Assembly (NCBI RefSeq): GCF_015751895.1
Contig: NZ_JADOTZ010000001.1
Location: forward strand, 1,674,001 to 1,738,000
DNA: 64,000 nucleotides
Reading direction: 5' to 3'
From: Zhihengliuella flava
Lineage (GTDB): Bacteria > Actinomycetota > Actinomycetes > Actinomycetales > Micrococcaceae
Shown here: one piece after another, positions 47,587 to 62,315 of the stretch
Layout: the number at the start of each line of letters is the position of its first letter
Position numbering within the stretch: the stretch's first letter is position 1
Program-made: the position numbers and the translations under genes
The notes under the pieces: generated by a model
Told to the model about the DNA's origin: nothing
The model's database searches: none
The model's input: the letters and a program-made list of their open reading frames with translations, nothing else

Positions 47587-47961
47587 GTGACGGACCGGAT
47601 CGCGCTCACGGGGATCACGGCCACCGGCTACCACGGGGTCTTCGAGGAAGAGAAGCGGCACGGGCAGCCGTTCGTCGTTGATCTCATCCTGCACACGGAT
47701 ATTTCCGCCGCCGCGGCGGCGGATGACCTGACGCTCACCTCCGACTACGGTGCGGTGGCCAGCGTGGTGCACGAGCAGATCCAGGCCGGCCCGTATGACT
47801 TGATTGAGACATTGACGGAGCGCATTGCGTCTCGCGTGCTGGCCGAGTTTGCGTTGATCCGCGCCGTGGACGTCACCGTGCACAAGCCGAAGGCGCCGAT
47901 TCCCGTGCCGTTTGGCGATGTGTCCATCACCATTCACCGCGACCGAGGGGAGCGCACATGA
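47587..47961 (+). CDS. folB: Dihydroneopterin aldolase
   Basis: 124 residues from GTG 47587. The family pattern TATGYHGVFEEEKRHGQPF is at the N-terminus, with SDYGAVASVVHE and VHKPKAPIP later. It releases glycolaldehyde to make 6-hydroxymethyldihydropterin. It overlaps folK by ATGA. Confidence 0.95.
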   Translation: MTDRIALTGITATGYHGVFEEEKRHGQPFVVDLILHTDISAAAAADDLTLTSDYGAVASVVHEQIQAGPYDLIETLTERIASRVLAEFALIRAVDVTVHKPKAPIPVPFGDVSITIHRDRGERT

Positions 47962-48497
47962 ATCAGGAACCGCAGACGAGCTCGCAGGATCAGGTCACGG
48001 TGGTCTTGGCGCTCGGCAGTAACCTCGGCGAGCGGGAAGACACCCTGGCGATGGCAGTGGGCGACCTGATCGATCACCCTCAGGTCCGCCTGTCACAGGT
48101 TTCTGAGGTGGTGCAAACCAAGCCCGTGGGCGGACCGGACGGGCAGCCGGACTTCCTCAACATGGTGGTTGAGGTGCGTACGGACCTGACCCCGCATGAG
48201 CTGCTGGCCCACTGCCAGGCGGTGGAGAACAAGCACCACCGCACCCGCGAGGTCCGCTGGGGCCCGCGCACGCTGGATGTGGATGTCATCACCTACGGCG
48301 ACGCCGTCGTCGACACCGAGGATCTGACGATTCCTCACCCGCGCGCCGCCGAGCGAGCGTTCGTCCTGACCCCGTGGGCGTGGATGGACCCGGAGGCGAT
48401 TCTGGCGGGGCAGTCCGTTGCGGAGCTCGCCGCCCGCGCCGCGGATGCCGACGGGCTGAGCTTGTACGATCCCGATGCAAACGAAGTGGGCGACTAG
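47958..48497 (+). CDS. folK: HPPK (6-hydroxymethyldihydropterin pyrophosphokinase)
   Basis: 179 residues. ALGSNLGERE at the N-terminus and WGPRTLDVDVITYGD followed by IPHPRAAERAFVL are the pterin- and ATP-binding signatures. It activates the pterin for FolP. Translationally coupled to folB; the DUF3180 gene starts three bases after its stop. Confidence 0.95.
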   Translation: MNQEPQTSSQDQVTVVLALGSNLGEREDTLAMAVGDLIDHPQVRLSQVSEVVQTKPVGGPDGQPDFLNMVVEVRTDLTPHELLAHCQAVENKHHRTREVRWGPRTLDVDVITYGDAVVDTEDLTIPHPRAAERAFVLTPWAWMDPEAILAGQSVAELAARAADADGLSLYDPDANEVGD

Positions 48498-48500
48498 CTC

Positions 48501-49088
48501 GTGAGCCAGCTCCGCCCGAAGATCCTGGCGATCCTCGCCCTCGCGCTGGCGGTCCTCGGCGTCGTTGCCGATCGCCTCACGCAGACCAATGGCCTCGCCG
48601 CTCCCGTGTTGCATTCAACGAGCCTCATCACGCTGGGGGCCGTCACCGTCGTCGTCTTCCTGCTGGGCTTGCGGGTGCGCGCCTATCAGCGCCAGCGGGA
48701 GCAGTGGCGCGAACAAGAACGACGCCGCCGCGCGTCCGGCGCGCGCGAGGGCCACGCAGCGTCCCTCGCCGGGGAGCCGGTCGAGATTAGCCCGGTGCTC
48801 GCGGCCCGGACGCTGGTGCTGGCCCAAGCCATTGCCTACGCCGGGGCCGTGATCTTCGGCTGGCACGCCGGTGTGGCCATCGACCTGCTGCTTGCGGCCG
48901 GCCCCGGCTCGAATTCCGTCACGCTGTCGCTGATGATGATGGGTGCATCCGTTGTCATGACTGTGGTGGGATGGGTCGTGGAACTGTTCTGCCGCGTTCC
49001 GCCGGACGATCAGGCGGGTGCGGGCAGCGAGGCAACAACAGAGGGGGAGGCCGATGGAAACGGACCGGGCTACGCAGCCGAGCGCTGA
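48501..49088 (+). CDS. DUF3180 membrane protein
   Basis: 195 residues from GTG 48501 with four membrane segments, in pairs separated by a basic 45-residue cytoplasmic stretch (RAYQRQREQWREQERRR). This position directly after folK is conserved in actinobacteria, but the function is unknown. The 3' end overlaps the next gene by 35 bases. Confidence 0.88.
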   Translation: MSQLRPKILAILALALAVLGVVADRLTQTNGLAAPVLHSTSLITLGAVTVVVFLLGLRVRAYQRQREQWREQERRRRASGAREGHAASLAGEPVEISPVLAARTLVLAQAIAYAGAVIFGWHAGVAIDLLLAAGPGSNSVTLSLMMMGASVVMTVVGWVVELFCRVPPDDQAGAGSEATTEGEADGNGPGYAAER

Positions 49089-49614
49089 TGAGGGCCGGGT
49101 CATTGACGCCCGCCACATCGACCCGGAGGGCGTCACGTGGAGCCGCGTGGACGAGAAGTATGTGACCGTCCGCGCCCTCGGCGTGGCCATCTCCGGCCTG
49201 ATCTGGCTGGCGATTACCGCGGTGCCCCTCGTCCTGGCCCTGACCGGCGTCTGGGGCGGTTACCCGCGCTGGCTGGCGTGGACGCTGCCGGGCGTGGCCT
49301 TGATCTGGACCCTGATTGACCTGCTCATCACGCGCCGCCGCGTCCGCGCGATCGGTTACGCGGAGCGGGAGAACGATTTGCTGGTCCGCCAGGGCATCCT
49401 CTTCCGCAAGGTCCTCGTGGTCCCCTACGGCCGCATGCAGTACGTCGACGTGCAGATGGGTCCGGTGGACCGCGCCTTCGGGCTGTGCAAGGTCCAGCTG
49501 CACACGGCGGCGGCGAGCGTCACCGCCACCATTCCCGGGGTGAAGGCAGCGGAGGGCGCGCGTCTGCGCGAGCAGCTCTCGGACCGCGGTGAGGCAAGGC
49601 TGGCCGGGCTGTGA
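49054..49614 (+). CDS. PH-domain (bPH_2/DUF304) membrane protein 1
   Basis: 186 residues from ATG 49054, preceded by GGGGGAGG. Two membrane segments (residues 40-85) are followed by a bacterial PH-like domain: ENDLLVRQGILFRKVLVVPYGRMQYVDVQMG then KVQLHTAAA. It overlaps its larger partner by GTGA, and the two resemble the YdbS/YdbT pair, which probably form a membrane complex. Confidence 0.88.
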   Translation: METDRATQPSADEGRVIDARHIDPEGVTWSRVDEKYVTVRALGVAISGLIWLAITAVPLVLALTGVWGGYPRWLAWTLPGVALIWTLIDLLITRRRVRAIGYAERENDLLVRQGILFRKVLVVPYGRMQYVDVQMGPVDRAFGLCKVQLHTAAASVTATIPGVKAAEGARLREQLSDRGEARLAGL

Positions 49615-51236
49615 GCGAGGCGCAGCCGCAGTTCGAGGACGCCCAGCCCGGGGACTTCCGCTCGGCGGAGGAAGCCCCGTGGCATCGCGTGCACCCGATT
49701 TCGCCGATGGTGCGCGGCTGGATCGTCATCGTCGCGATCGTCTATGGCGTGGGCCAGAACTGGATCCAGAACATCATTCCGGGCTTCGGTGACGACGAGC
49801 CGTCAGGCGGCGAAGATCAGTTCGTCGACTTCATGCTGGATTCGCTCTTTTGGTTCGTCGCGGGCGCCGTGGTGGTGCTGCTGCTGATTCTGGGCGGGTT
49901 CTTCCTCTCGTGGAAAATGACCCGGTATCAGCTCACCGAGAGCCATGTGAATATTCATTCGGGCATCATTTTCCGGCAGCAGCGGCAGGCGCGCATTGAC
50001 CGTGTCCAGGCGATCGACATCGTCCAGCCGCTGCTGGCACGTCTTTTCGGGCTGGCCGAGCTGAAGTTCGAGGTAGCGGACGGCGGCTCCACTGCGATGA
50101 AGCTGTCCTTCCTCAAGCTGGACCAAGCGCGCCAGCTGCGCGAGGACATCTTGGCCCGGGCCGCCGGCACCCGGACCCCAGCGGCGCCGAGCGCCGCCAC
50201 GCAGGGAAGCGACGGCGTCGTCCCCCCGCAGCCCGGGCAGCAGGGGGTCGCGGCCCCGCAGCCGGAGCATGTCCTGGTGCGCGTGCCGGCCGGCCGGCTC
50301 ATCGCGTCAATCGTCCTCTCGGGCGCCGTGTGGACGCTCGTGATCCTCGTCATCGGTGCCGTCATCCTGCAGATCGCCACCGACGGCGCCTTCTTGGTGG
50401 TGTACGCGCTGCCGGGCCTGTTCGGTTTTGTGCCGTGGATCTGGGGCCTGTTCAACACCGGCTACAACTTCTCCGCCGCCGTCAGCCCGGACGGCCTGCG
50501 CCTGTCCTACGGTTTGCTGGAGACGCGGCACCAGACGGTGCCGCCGGGCCGCATCCAGGCGATCCAAATTCGGCAGGGCATTATCTGGCGCATGATGGGG
50601 TGGCACAAGATGGTGGTGAACGTCGCCGGTTATGGAGACGCCGCCGGTGGCAGCGAATCCCGGTCCACGGTGCTACCCGTGGGTACCGGGGCCGACGTGC
50701 TGAACATCCTGTCGATCGTCCTGCCGAACCCGGGGACGGACCAGCCGCTGGAGCTTATCGAGGCGGGCATCGCCGGCAGTGGCCCGGCCGCCGGGTTTAC
50801 GACGACGCCGCGCACGGCCCGCTGGCTCTCCCCGTGGGCGTGGCGCCGGCAGGGCTTCGCCGTGACCCGCACGGCGGTGTTTTCCCGCTATGGGTTCCTG
50901 AATCGCCGGCTGGACATTGTCCCGCATGAGCGCACGCAGGGGATCCGGCTGGCTCAGGGGCCGTTGGCCCGTGCGGCGTCCGTCATCAACGTTGCGCTGG
51001 CCACCACGGATGGTCCGGTGCATCCCTACATCGTTCAGGCGGCTGCCCCGGTGGCGCGTCAGTTCTTCCTCGAGCAGGCGGACCGGGCCGCCGCAGCCCG
51101 CGCGTTGCACGACCACAATCACTGGTTGGATGACGACCCGTACGGCACCGGCGTCGCCCAGACGGACGTCGGCCGGCAGGCAGCGACGGCCGGGGCGCGG
51201 CCCAGCACCACCACGCAGGAGGACACGCATGAGTAA
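49611..51236 (+). CDS. PH-domain (bPH_2/DUF304) membrane protein 2
   Basis: 541 residues from GTG 49611. It is YdbT-like: membrane pairs at about residues 30-105, 220-285 and after 400 alternate with bPH_2 domains, the first with SHVNIHSGIIFRQQRQARIDRV. A Gln/Pro/Ala-rich linker falls near residue 200. Function is unknown; it is co-transcribed with its smaller partner and overlaps the next gene by 8 bases. Confidence 0.87.
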   Translation: MSEAQPQFEDAQPGDFRSAEEAPWHRVHPISPMVRGWIVIVAIVYGVGQNWIQNIIPGFGDDEPSGGEDQFVDFMLDSLFWFVAGAVVVLLLILGGFFLSWKMTRYQLTESHVNIHSGIIFRQQRQARIDRVQAIDIVQPLLARLFGLAELKFEVADGGSTAMKLSFLKLDQARQLREDILARAAGTRTPAAPSAATQGSDGVVPPQPGQQGVAAPQPEHVLVRVPAGRLIASIVLSGAVWTLVILVIGAVILQIATDGAFLVVYALPGLFGFVPWIWGLFNTGYNFSAAVSPDGLRLSYGLLETRHQTVPPGRIQAIQIRQGIIWRMMGWHKMVVNVAGYGDAAGGSESRSTVLPVGTGADVLNILSIVLPNPGTDQPLELIEAGIAGSGPAAGFTTTPRTARWLSPWAWRRQGFAVTRTAVFSRYGFLNRRLDIVPHERTQGIRLAQGPLARAASVINVALATTDGPVHPYIVQAAAPVARQFFLEQADRAAAARALHDHNHWLDDDPYGTGVAQTDVGRQAATAGARPSTTTQEDTHE

Positions 51237-52101
51237 ACCGGGCCGCCTCGGGGTCGGGATCATCAGCGCGGGGAAGGTCGGGGCCGTGATCGGCGCGGCC
51301 TTGCGCGCCGCTGAACATCAGATCGTGGGGGTCCATGCGGTCTCGGAGGCCTCGCGCGAGCGGGCCGAGAACCTGCTTCCCGAGGTGCCGGTCCTCGAGA
51401 TCGATGACATCCTCCGCCGGGCCGAGCTGATCGTCTTCGCGGTCCCGGATGACCAGCTGGGCCCGCTGGTGCAGGGGCTGGCGGACGGCGGGCATTTCAA
51501 GCCGGGCCATTTAGTGCTGCACACGGCCGGCCGGTTCGGGCTCGAGGTCCTGGAACCCGCCCGCGCTGCCGGCGCCATCGGCCTCGCCATCCACCCGGCC
51601 ATGACGTTCACGGGCCTGAGCTTGGATCTGGGCCGGCTGGCCGACTGCGTCTTTGGTGTCACCGCGGAAGCCATGATGTTGCCGATCGCCCAGGCCCTCG
51701 TGGTGGAGATGGGGGCCGAGCCCGTGGTCATCAAGGATGCGGACCGCCCGCTCTACCACGCTGCGCTAGCGCACGCGTCGAATCACCTCGTCACCCTGAC
51801 CGGGCAGTCCGCCCAGCTCTTGGGGCGCCTAGGCGTCGAACGTCCGGACCGGATCCTCGGCCCGCTCATGCGCGCCTCGCTGGAAAATGCGCTGGCGGCC
51901 GGCGAAGACGCGCTGACGGGACCCGTGGCCCGGGGGGACAGCGGCACGGTCGCCGAGCACGCCGCCGCTTTGACCGAGGAGGACGACGGCGTGGCACGGG
52001 CCTATGCGGCCATGGCCCGGGCGACCGCCGAACGCGCCGCCGCGCGCGGGCGGATCACGCAGGCGCAGGCGCAGGAGATTGCCCGGCTCCTCGGGGCCTA
52101 G
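51229..52101 (+). CDS. DUF2520 Rossmann-fold protein (ketopantoate-reductase-like)
   Basis: 290 residues from ATG 51229. The N-terminus is a Rossmann fold ([19 protein letters not shown]) of the 6-phosphogluconate-dehydrogenase C-terminal-like type, followed by a helical DUF2520 domain with [21 protein letters not shown]. It sits just before panC, as in mycobacteria, so a step in pantoate synthesis (ketopantoate reduction) is a reasonable guess but is not shown. Confidence 0.85.
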   Translation: MSKPGRLGVGIISAGKVGAVIGAALRAAEHQIVGVHAVSEASRERAENLLPEVPVLEIDDILRRAELIVFAVPDDQLGPLVQGLADGGHFKPGHLVLHTAGRFGLEVLEPARAAGAIGLAIHPAMTFTGLSLDLGRLADCVFGVTAEAMMLPIAQALVVEMGAEPVVIKDADRPLYHAALAHASNHLVTLTGQSAQLLGRLGVERPDRILGPLMRASLENALAAGEDALTGPVARGDSGTVAEHAAALTEEDDGVARAYAAMARATAERAAARGRITQAQAQEIARLLGA

Positions 52102-52138
52102 GCCCCGAGCGGCCGGCCCGCGGTTTTACACTGGCGGG

Positions 52139-53083
52139 GTGAACGAGATGAACACTCCCATACGGACTCACCCCCGAGTGGTCACGACGGTGGCGGAGCT
52201 CCAGGTGGCGGCCCGCGCGCTCCTCGAGGCGGCCGCCGGCGACGACGGCACCGCGTCGCTGGGGCTGGTCCCCACCATGGGCGCCCTGCACGAGGGGCAC
52301 GGGCGCCTGATTGCACAGGCGCGCGCCGAGAACGACGTCGTCGTGGTCTCCGACTTCGTGAACCCGTTGCAGTTCAACGACCCGGCCGACTACGAGCGCT
52401 ACCCGCGCGTGTTGGACGACGACGTCGCCTTGGCCGGCCAGCACGGAGCCGACCTAGTCTTCGCGCCCGCCGAGTCCGAGGTGTATCCCGACGGGCCGCC
52501 GCGCGTGCTGTTGTCCGCGGGCACCCTCGGTGAGAAGTTCGAGGGCGCGGCGAGGCCGGGGCACTTCGACGGAATGCTGACCGTCGTCGCGAAGCTGCTG
52601 CATTACGGACAACCGGATGCCTCCACACGAGCCTCCACCCGGTACCGCGCGTACTTTGGGCAAAAGGACGCTCAGCAGCTGGCCATCGTTCGGCGCTTGG
52701 TACGGGATTTGGGGTACCCGGTAGAGATCCGTGCCGTGCCCATCGTTCGTTCCGCGCGGGGGCTGGCCCTCTCGAGCCGCAACCAGTTCCTCTCCGAGGA
52801 GCAGGCCGAGGCGGCGCTGGTTCTCTCTCGCGCGTTGTTCCTGATGCAGGAGCGCGCGGCGGCGCGCGAGCCGCTCCGGCCCGACGACGCCGTGGCCTTG
52901 GTGCGCTCCGCCCCGGGAGTGGACCTGGACTATTTCGAGGTGGTTGATCCGGCCACCTTGGAGCCGATGGCGCAGAACTGTGCAGAGTCGCCGTTTGTGG
53001 GTGACGCGCTGGTTCTCGTGGCCGCGACCGTGGGGAGCGTGCGGCTAATCGATAACCTGCCGATCACCGCCGGCTCGGTGTGA
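52139..53083 (+). CDS. panC: Pantothenate synthetase
   Basis: 314 residues from GTG 52139; ATG 52148 is possible. TACACT ends 6 bases before the GTG, suggesting its own leaderless promoter. [19 protein letters not shown] and GQKDAQQL (ATP and pantoate sites) and LSSRNQFLS are diagnostic. It joins pantoate and beta-alanine. A hairpin follows and panD is not found downstream. Confidence 0.95.
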   Translation: MNEMNTPIRTHPRVVTTVAELQVAARALLEAAAGDDGTASLGLVPTMGALHEGHGRLIAQARAENDVVVVSDFVNPLQFNDPADYERYPRVLDDDVALAGQHGADLVFAPAESEVYPDGPPRVLLSAGTLGEKFEGAARPGHFDGMLTVVAKLLHYGQPDASTRASTRYRAYFGQKDAQQLAIVRRLVRDLGYPVEIRAVPIVRSARGLALSSRNQFLSEEQAEAALVLSRALFLMQERAAAREPLRPDDAVALVRSAPGVDLDYFEVVDPATLEPMAQNCAESPFVGDALVLVAATVGSVRLIDNLPITAGSV

Positions 53084-53097
53084 CGCAGCACGCATTT

Positions 53098-53130
53098 GGC
53101 GCTGCGTTGCCCTGAAGGCAGCGCAGCGCC
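53098..53130 (+). terminator. Hairpin terminator of panC
   Basis: GGCGCTGCGTTGCC and GGCAGCGCAGCGCC, 14 pairs with one G-T, 5-nt loop, 14 bases after the stop. Confidence 0.65.
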
Positions 53131-53186
53131 CTACTTCCCCGTGAATTCGGGGCAAACGCGGTGTTGCGGCGAGGGAGACGGCCGAT

Positions 53187-53215
53187 TTGGAAGCGGCCCA
53201 AAACGTGTGTAAAGT
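53187..53215 (+). promoter_or_regulatory. rrn promoter
   Basis: TTGGAA-N17-TAAAGT, a near-consensus -35/-10 pair. It is the only strong match between panC and 16S. Confidence 0.65.
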
Positions 53216-53490
53216 ATTTCGAGTCGTCGCGACGAGGACGGCGGGGATCGGGAACGGTTTCCGGGTTGTTAGGGTCGCGGTTGGCGGCTTTCCTTTTCTT
53301 TTGATCCCGGGATTTCTTCCGGGTGTTTGTTGCGCCTGGTTTTGTTTTCTTGGGTTGAGGGTTTCGGGGTTGCTGGGTAGGTCACGCAAAGCGGATTTGC
53401 ACGGTGGTTTCGGATGGGGTAAGCTAGAGAAGTTGCCGCGAATTGAGCGGATCGGATGTTTTTCTGGTTTGTGAAGCGTGTGTGTCTGTT

Positions 53491-53510
53491 GTTTGAGAAC
53501 TCAATAGTGT
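53491..53510 (+). promoter_or_regulatory. rrn leader processing/antitermination element
   Basis: GTTTGAGAACTCAATAGTGT recurs in the 16S-23S spacer at 55546-55565 as GTTTGGGAACTGCATAGTGG. Such paired elements accompany rRNA processing or antitermination in actinobacteria. Confidence 0.5.
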
Positions 53511-53658
53511 GCCAAGTTTGTTGATACCAAATTTTATTTGGTGAATGGTTGCCTGGTGTCCACCCCCGTGGATGCTTGGGTGACAATTTGCCAGGATTTT
53601 TTGAACTGCAGCATGATCGGCTTGTTTTCCCAAGTGGTTGTGTTGTTTTTCGTATGTT

Positions 53659-58812
<5,154 letters not shown>

Positions 58813-58865
58813 ACACCACAAACACCACCACAACCCCCAGGGTTGATCAACGGTGGCAAGAACAC

Positions 58866-58882
58866 GCTCGCGTCCACTATGC
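58866..58882 (+). other. 23S processing stalk, 3' strand
   Basis: GCTCGCGTCCACTATGC pairs perfectly with 55557-55573. Confidence 0.7.
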
Positions 58883-59048
58883 GGTACCGAAACAACAACC
58901 GTTTCACCAAAAACCACATACACGTACAACACCAGCCAAGGAAACCCCTTAACAACTGGTAAGCTTGTACACAGTCCACGAACCAAACGTGGCCCACAAA
59001 TTTCCCCAACAACCACCAAAAAAGCCGGTGGTGACAGCGGGTACAAGG

Positions 59049-59166
59049 GTTACGGCGGTCATAGCGTGGGGGAAACGCCCGGTCCCATACCGAACCCGGA
59101 AGCTAAGACCCACAGCGCCGATGGTACTGCACTCGGGAGGGTGTGGGAGAGTAGGTCGCCGCCGGA
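59049..59166 (+). rRNA. rrf: 5S ribosomal RNA
   Basis: GTTACGGCGGTCATAGCGTG to GTCGCCGCCGGAC, about 118 bases, with CCGAACCCGGAAGCTAAG in the loop region. Follows 23S after a spacer of about 235 bases. Confidence 0.95.
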
Positions 59167-59180
59167 CAAACACTACAAGG

Positions 59181-59213
59181 CAGGCCCCGCAACAACGACC
59201 GTTGCGGGGCCTG
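59181..59213 (+). terminator. rRNA operon terminator
   Basis: CAGGCCCCGCAAC and its exact complement with a 7-nt loop, 15 bases after 5S. Confidence 0.85.
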
Positions 59214-59336
59214 ACCCATTTAACACACCAACACCATCACCCCACACCCCCGCCGCCGGCCGGAACTGTGAAAGAGTAAAGCATGTCTTTCGCGAGGGCA
59301 TCATCCGCCCCGCACCGCGACACTCAGGAGTGATGA

Positions 59337-61316
59337 ATGAGCACCGCTAGCCCCGCCACCGACCCCGTAGAGGATCACCGCGATCACGCCGTGCGTCCGC
59401 AGGACGATCTCTACCGCCACGTCAATGGACAGTGGCTAGCCACGGCGCGGATCCCGGCCGACCTCGGCAGCTACGGTTCCTTCATGAAGCTCCGCGATGA
59501 TTCCGAGCTCGCCGTGCACGGGCTGATTCTTCAGGCCCAAGAGGCCGTCGACGCAGGGTCCGCGACCGCTCAGCAGCAGCGCATGGCCGCGCTCTACGGC
59601 TCGTTTATGGACGAAGAGCGCATCGAGTCCAGCGGTACCCAACCGCTCACGGACTATCTCGAGCGCATCGATGCCGCGGAGAGCCTCAGTGAATTCGTCG
59701 CCCTTATGGGCGACTTTCAGCGCCGGGGTGTTGCCGGCTTCTATCAAGTCGGCGCGAGCAACGATGCCGGAGCTCCCGAGCGCAACCTGCTGACCTTCAT
59801 CCAGTCCGGGCTCGGCCTGCCGGATGAGTCGTACTACCGCGACGAGCAGTACGCCGATCTCGTCGAGCAGTACCGGGGGCACCTCGGCAGATTCCTAGCC
59901 CTGGCCGAGGTGCCCGAGCCTGAGGCGTCGGCCGACGTCGTTGTTGATCTGGAGCGGGACCTGGCCGCCCACCACTGGGACAAGGTCAAGACGCGGGACG
60001 CCAAGGCGCGCTACAACCTGATGACCGGTGCGTCCTTGTTCCAGCTGCACCCCCTCGTGGAGCATTGGTTGGCTGGAGCCCAGATCGATCCGCGGTACTT
60101 CGCCGAGGTCGATGTGTGGCAGCCGAGCTACCTCGAAGGCCTCGAGGAGGTTCTCGCCTCCCGTGGCCTCGCAGACTGGAAGCTGTGGGCCACCGTGCAG
60201 GTGCTGCGTAGCTTCGCCCCGTACCTCAGCCGTGACTTCGTCGCTGAACACTTCGCCTTCTACTCGGCCACCCTCGGTGGCGTGGAAGAACAGAAGGAGC
60301 GCTGGAAGCGCGGCGTCGCCTTCACCGAAGGCGGGGTTGGCGAGGACATCGGCCAGCTCTACGTCGAGCGCTACTTCCCGGGTGAAGCCAAGGCGCGGAT
60401 GGACGCCCTCGTAGCCCAGCTCATTGAGGCCTACCGGCGTTCCATCAGCGAGTTGCCGTGGATGAGCCAGGCCACACGGGAGAAGGCACTCGAGAAGCTC
60501 TCGATGTTCCGGCCGAAGATTGGCTACCCGGTGAAGTGGATCGACTACTCGGCGATCGAGGCCGGTGATGACGTGATCGCGAACGTCGCTTCGGTCAACG
60601 CGTTCGACTTCGCCCGTGAACTGCAGAAGATCGACGACGGCGTGGACCGGGACCTCTGGTTCATGTTCCCGCAGACCGTCAACGCGTACTACCACCCTCT
60701 GCTGAACGAGATCGCCTTCCCGGCCGCGATTCTGCGCCCGCCGTTCTTCGGCGTGGAGCGGGACGCCGCCAGCAACTTCGGTGCCATCGGCGCCGTGATT
60801 GGGCATGAGATCGGGCACGGGTTTGATGATCAGGGCTCCCAATTCGACGGGACGGGAGAGCTGAAGAATTGGTGGACCGATGAGGATCGCGAGCGCTTTG
60901 ACCAGCTGACGGGGCGACTTGTCGACCAGTATGAAGTCCTCGTTCCGCCGGAGGCGCCCGAGCATCACGTCAACGGCCGGCTCACGTTGGGCGAGAATAT
61001 TGGCGATCTCGGTGGGCTGGGCATCGCGTACCAGGCCTACCGGATCGATGCCGAGGAGCGAGGCGAGGACATCACTGCCGCGGCCGAGGACGGGCTCACG
61101 GGGGAACAGCGCTTCTTCTACGCGTGGGCTGAGTGCTGGCGCAGCCTGACCCGCAGCGAGACCATGGTGACGCGCATTGCCACGGACCCGCATTCGCCGG
61201 CCGAGTTCCGGTGCAATCAGGTGGCCAAGAATCTGGACGCGTTCCACCGGGCCTTCGGCACGCAGCCGGGGGACGGTATGTGGCTCGAGCCCGCAGAGCG
61301 CGTCACGATTTGGTAG
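59337..61316 (+). CDS. M13-family zinc endopeptidase (PepO/neprilysin-like)
   Basis: 659 residues from ATG 59337, preceded by AGGAG. Zinc motif VIGHEIGHGFDDQG, third ligand in ENIGDLGGL, and the substrate motif NAYYHP just upstream: all M13 hallmarks. There is no signal peptide or membrane anchor, so it is a cytoplasmic peptide-degrading enzyme, like PepO. It begins 120 bases after the rRNA terminator and overlaps the convergent hydrolase by 14 bases. Confidence 0.94.
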   Translation: MSTASPATDPVEDHRDHAVRPQDDLYRHVNGQWLATARIPADLGSYGSFMKLRDDSELAVHGLILQAQEAVDAGSATAQQQRMAALYGSFMDEERIESSGTQPLTDYLERIDAAESLSEFVALMGDFQRRGVAGFYQVGASNDAGAPERNLLTFIQSGLGLPDESYYRDEQYADLVEQYRGHLGRFLALAEVPEPEASADVVVDLERDLAAHHWDKVKTRDAKARYNLMTGASLFQLHPLVEHWLAGAQIDPRYFAEVDVWQPSYLEGLEEVLASRGLADWKLWATVQVLRSFAPYLSRDFVAEHFAFYSATLGGVEEQKERWKRGVAFTEGGVGEDIGQLYVERYFPGEAKARMDALVAQLIEAYRRSISELPWMSQATREKALEKLSMFRPKIGYPVKWIDYSAIEAGDDVIANVASVNAFDFARELQKIDDGVDRDLWFMFPQTVNAYYHPLLNEIAFPAAILRPPFFGVERDAASNFGAIGAVIGHEIGHGFDDQGSQFDGTGELKNWWTDEDRERFDQLTGRLVDQYEVLVPPEAPEHHVNGRLTLGENIGDLGGLGIAYQAYRIDAEERGEDITAAAEDGLTGEQRFFYAWAECWRSLTRSETMVTRIATDPHSPAEFRCNQVAKNLDAFHRAFGTQPGDGMWLEPAERVTIW

Positions 61317-62253
61317 ACGGCGGCCCTTCCCTGAAGTAGTCGGCGAGGTCTCCGACGAGCTCGTCGATGGCTGCGGGGACGGAAGCGTGGAGCCCGTCGG
61401 GGGATTCCGCGTACGTCGATCCCGCCACGGCCCGGTGCAACCGCTGGGCCGTGGCGCGGAAGTAGCGAGGGCTCTTGGCTCCTGCCATGAAGTGAGTGGA
61501 GCTCGGCAGGCCAGCGAAGTCTTGGGCCGACTCCACCTCGGCCAGGGTGGCCAGGAGCTCGCCCGTTCCAGTGGTGAGCAGGGCGCGGGTGCCCCGCCCC
61601 CAGGGGGTGCGGGTAGCGACCCCCAGTAGTGCGGCCAACAGCGGCAACGGCACGTGGGACAGCAGTGGCGAAGCACGCATGTTCCGGTGCATGAGGGCGA
61701 GGGCCCGCCCGCCATGCCCGGCGTTGGCGTGGTCGATGAAGTCCTGCATCCACGAGCTGGCGAACTCCCGCTCAATGTTGATTGCCGGGTCGTACACCGC
61801 GATCTTCGCGGGCACCAGGGACCGGTCCGCGAAGCGGTGATCGCCGGCGTCGTGCCCCTGCAGTGCTTGCACTGCGTTGAGGACCACGGAACCGCCGAGC
61901 GAATGGCCGAACAGGTTCCGGGCGCCCGTGTGCCGCAACATCAGCGTGACGTCGCTGATCTCGGTGTCCATGCCGTAGTCCGCGGGCTGAGCGGTGGAGG
62001 CGCCGCGCCCCCGCCGGTCGTACACATCAACGGCCCAGGCCTGACCGAGGGCCCCACTCAGGGCGACGGCGAAGGGGCGGTAGATCAGCGCGGTCAGGAA
62101 GGCGCCGCCCACCACCAGCACACGCCGCTCGCCCGGAGCGTTCGCATAGCCATACGTGGCGAGGCCGAGCGCGCCGCCGTCGGGCGTCGAAATCAAGGCT
62201 TCTTCAGGGCGTCCGAGCACACGCGGACCCGAGGAAAATTGGGGAATGATCAT
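61303..62253 (-). CDS. Alpha/beta hydrolase
   Basis: 316 residues from ATG 62253; GTG one codon earlier is possible. Nucleophile elbow GHSLGGSVV, oxyanion region VVGGAF, strand-order motif VDVYDRRGRGAST and a terminal DGLHASVP histidine. No signal peptide. The substrate cannot be named. It converges on the M13 peptidase and diverges from lysS. Confidence 0.87.
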   Translation of the reverse strand: MIIPQFSSGPRVLGRPEEALISTPDGGALGLATYGYANAPGERRVLVVGGAFLTALIYRPFAVALSGALGQAWAVDVYDRRGRGASTAQPADYGMDTEISDVTLMLRHTGARNLFGHSLGGSVVLNAVQALQGHDAGDHRFADRSLVPAKIAVYDPAINIEREFASSWMQDFIDHANAGHGGRALALMHRNMRASPLLSHVPLPLLAALLGVATRTPWGRGTRALLTTGTGELLATLAEVESAQDFAGLPSSTHFMAGAKSPRYFRATAQRLHRAVAGSTYAESPDGLHASVPAAIDELVGDLADYFREGPPSTKS

Positions 62254-62315
62254 CACCTGCCAGACTAATGCGTGGGCGGCTTCGCGAATTGCGCACCACG
62301 GTAGAATGGGGAAGC

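Larger units (their letters stand above)
53131..53658 (+). other. rRNA operon leader region
   Basis: About 530 bases without a credible gene; small open frames here have no ribosome sites. It holds the rrn promoter (53187-53215), an AT-richer leader transcript and a conserved GTTTGAGAACT element (53491-53510). The base composition drops noticeably toward the 16S start. Confidence 0.75.

Noticed and set aside
59895-61775. 626-codon open frame on the minus strand across the M13 peptidase gene
   Set aside because: Antisense shadow of a high-GC gene; no ribosome site, low-complexity Arg/Pro composition and it overlaps well-supported coding regions.
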